Shown here: in pieces, positions 63,358 through 64,000 of the stretch
Numbering within the stretch: position 1 is the first letter of the stretch
Layout: each line of letters starts with the position of its first letter
Source: Lentisphaeraceae bacterium
Lineage (GTDB): Bacteria; Verrucomicrobiota; Kiritimatiellia; RFP12; DVOR01
Direction: 5' to 3'
Assembly (NCBI GenBank): GCA_004555175.1
Contig: SFJE01000011.1
Location: 1-64,000, forward strand
DNA: 64,000 nt
Translations under genes and position numbers: made by a program
The notes under the pieces: model-generated
The model's database searches: none
Told to the model about the DNA's origin: nothing
The model's input: the letters and a program-made list of their open reading frames with translations, nothing else

Positions 63358-64000
63358 ATGGCCTTGGCCCCCCACCCCGTTGCGCTGACGATTGCCGGCA
63401 GTGATAGCGGCGGCGGAGCGGGTATTCAGGCCGATTTGCGCGCCTTCCGCGACTTCGGGGTCCACGGATGTTCGGCCATTACGGCCATCACCGCGCAAAA
63501 TCCACACGGCGTGCGCGCCATTCAAGCCGCCGAGCCGGAAATCCTCCGCGCGCAGTTGGAGGCCGTGGCCGAGGACTTTGCCCTGGGCGCGGTGAAGACG
63601 GGGATGCTCCTAAACGAACGCTTGATTGCCGAGGTTGCCAACTTCCGCCGAACCTTGCCCGCCGTGCCGTGGGTGATTGATCCCGTGATGATCGCCACCT
63701 CCGGCGCGCGACTTCTTGAACCGGCAGCAATTCGGCGTATGGAAGCTGACTTGCTTCCCACCGCAACCGTTATCACGCCGAATATTCCTGAAGCGGTGGC
63801 GCTATTGGGCGAATCCGCCGCGCCGGCAGATGTCGAGGCGATGCACGCGCTTGCCATCCGGTTGACCGAACGCCTTCAAGTGGCTGTGCTGCTTAAGGGC
63901 GGACACTTTGCCGAGGCGCCGGCGCTTGATCTCCTTGTCCAGCCTGGATGCGCGCCGATTGAACTGCGTGAAGAGCGCGTTCAAGCGCCCCTCACCACCC
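63358..64000 (+). CDS. thiD: Hydroxymethylpyrimidine/phosphomethylpyrimidine kinase, truncated by the window
   Basis: The first 214 codons are present; the gene runs past base 64000. The N terminus VALTIAGSDSGGGAGIQADL is the HMP-binding signature of ThiD. AITAITAQNPHGV near 42, VKTGML near 80, VIDPVMIATSGARLL near 106 and VITPNIPEA near 138 follow. It phosphorylates hydroxymethylpyrimidine and its monophosphate for thiamine synthesis. In this window it stands alone; a thiE, thiM or tenA partner may lie further right. The start codon is one base after the DUF1846 stop. Confidence 0.93.
   Translation, partial: MALAPHPVALTIAGSDSGGGAGIQADLRAFRDFGVHGCSAITAITAQNPHGVRAIQAAEPEILRAQLEAVAEDFALGAVKTGMLLNERLIAEVANFRRTLPAVPWVIDPVMIATSGARLLEPAAIRRMEADLLPTATVITPNIPEAVALLGESAAPADVEAMHALAIRLTERLQVAVLLKGGHFAEAPALDLLVQPGCAPIELREERVQAPLTT

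Overview
The window looks like chromosome from a high-GC, anaerobic, Gram-negative bacterium. I favour a gut-associated member of the PVC group (Kiritimatiellota or a related Verrucomicrobiota lineage). The reasons are a lone type II pseudopilin of the MIELLVVI type, a giant secreted BspA/InlB-repeat protein with the C-terminal segment I associate with that group, GTP-dependent PEP carboxykinase, a sensory [FeFe]-hydrogenase operon, an anaerobic sulfatase-maturase-like radical SAM enzyme and a GH84 hexosaminidase. This is inference: no rRNA, tRNA or other decisive marker is present.

Layout. Positions 1-10.3 kb run mostly left to right: clpC, a hotdog thioesterase and a pseudopilin, then a leftward FAD oxidoreductase, then a translationally coupled ABC ATPase and FtsX-type permease, and dinB. 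Positions 10.5-23.2 kb are one leftward gene of about 4,220 codons, built from BspA-type leucine-rich repeats, InlB-type repeats, an FGE/SUMF1-like domain and other beta domains. It is broken by one 1-nt insertion and two in-frame stops. Its promoter carries a run of ten G between a good -35 and a good -10, the layout of a phase-variable promoter. Positions 23.9-29.1 kb hold ilvD, a YmdB-type phosphodiesterase and a DinG-like helicase. From 40.3 back to 29.0 kb lie a solitary fused restriction-modification enzyme, ruvB, a non-canonical GspG-like protein, a membrane TPR protein, murD, a MalY/PatB lyase, maf and a LysE exporter. From 50.7 back to 41.2 kb lie trmB, recC, recB, recD and a DUF1275 membrane protein. 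Divergent pckG and gdhA follow. From 59.0 back to 54.7 kb lies an operon of a small [2Fe-2S] protein, a sensory hydrogenase-PAS protein, a SpoIIE/PP2C phosphatase and a radical SAM enzyme. The right end holds a secreted GH84 enzyme, a DUF1846 protein and a thiD truncated by the window edge.

Several longer intergenic stretches carry unusual repeats. There are tandem arrays with four different units but the same 22-bp period, a 76-bp exact duplication in front of clpC and the GH84 gene, a shared A-rich element, 7-bp tandem repeats, and a 118-bp nested inverted repeat just upstream of the restriction-modification gene. The strongest candidates for new biology are the poly-G promoter of the giant surface protein, the 22-bp arrays, the hydrogenase-phosphatase operon and the structured element at 40.4 kb.
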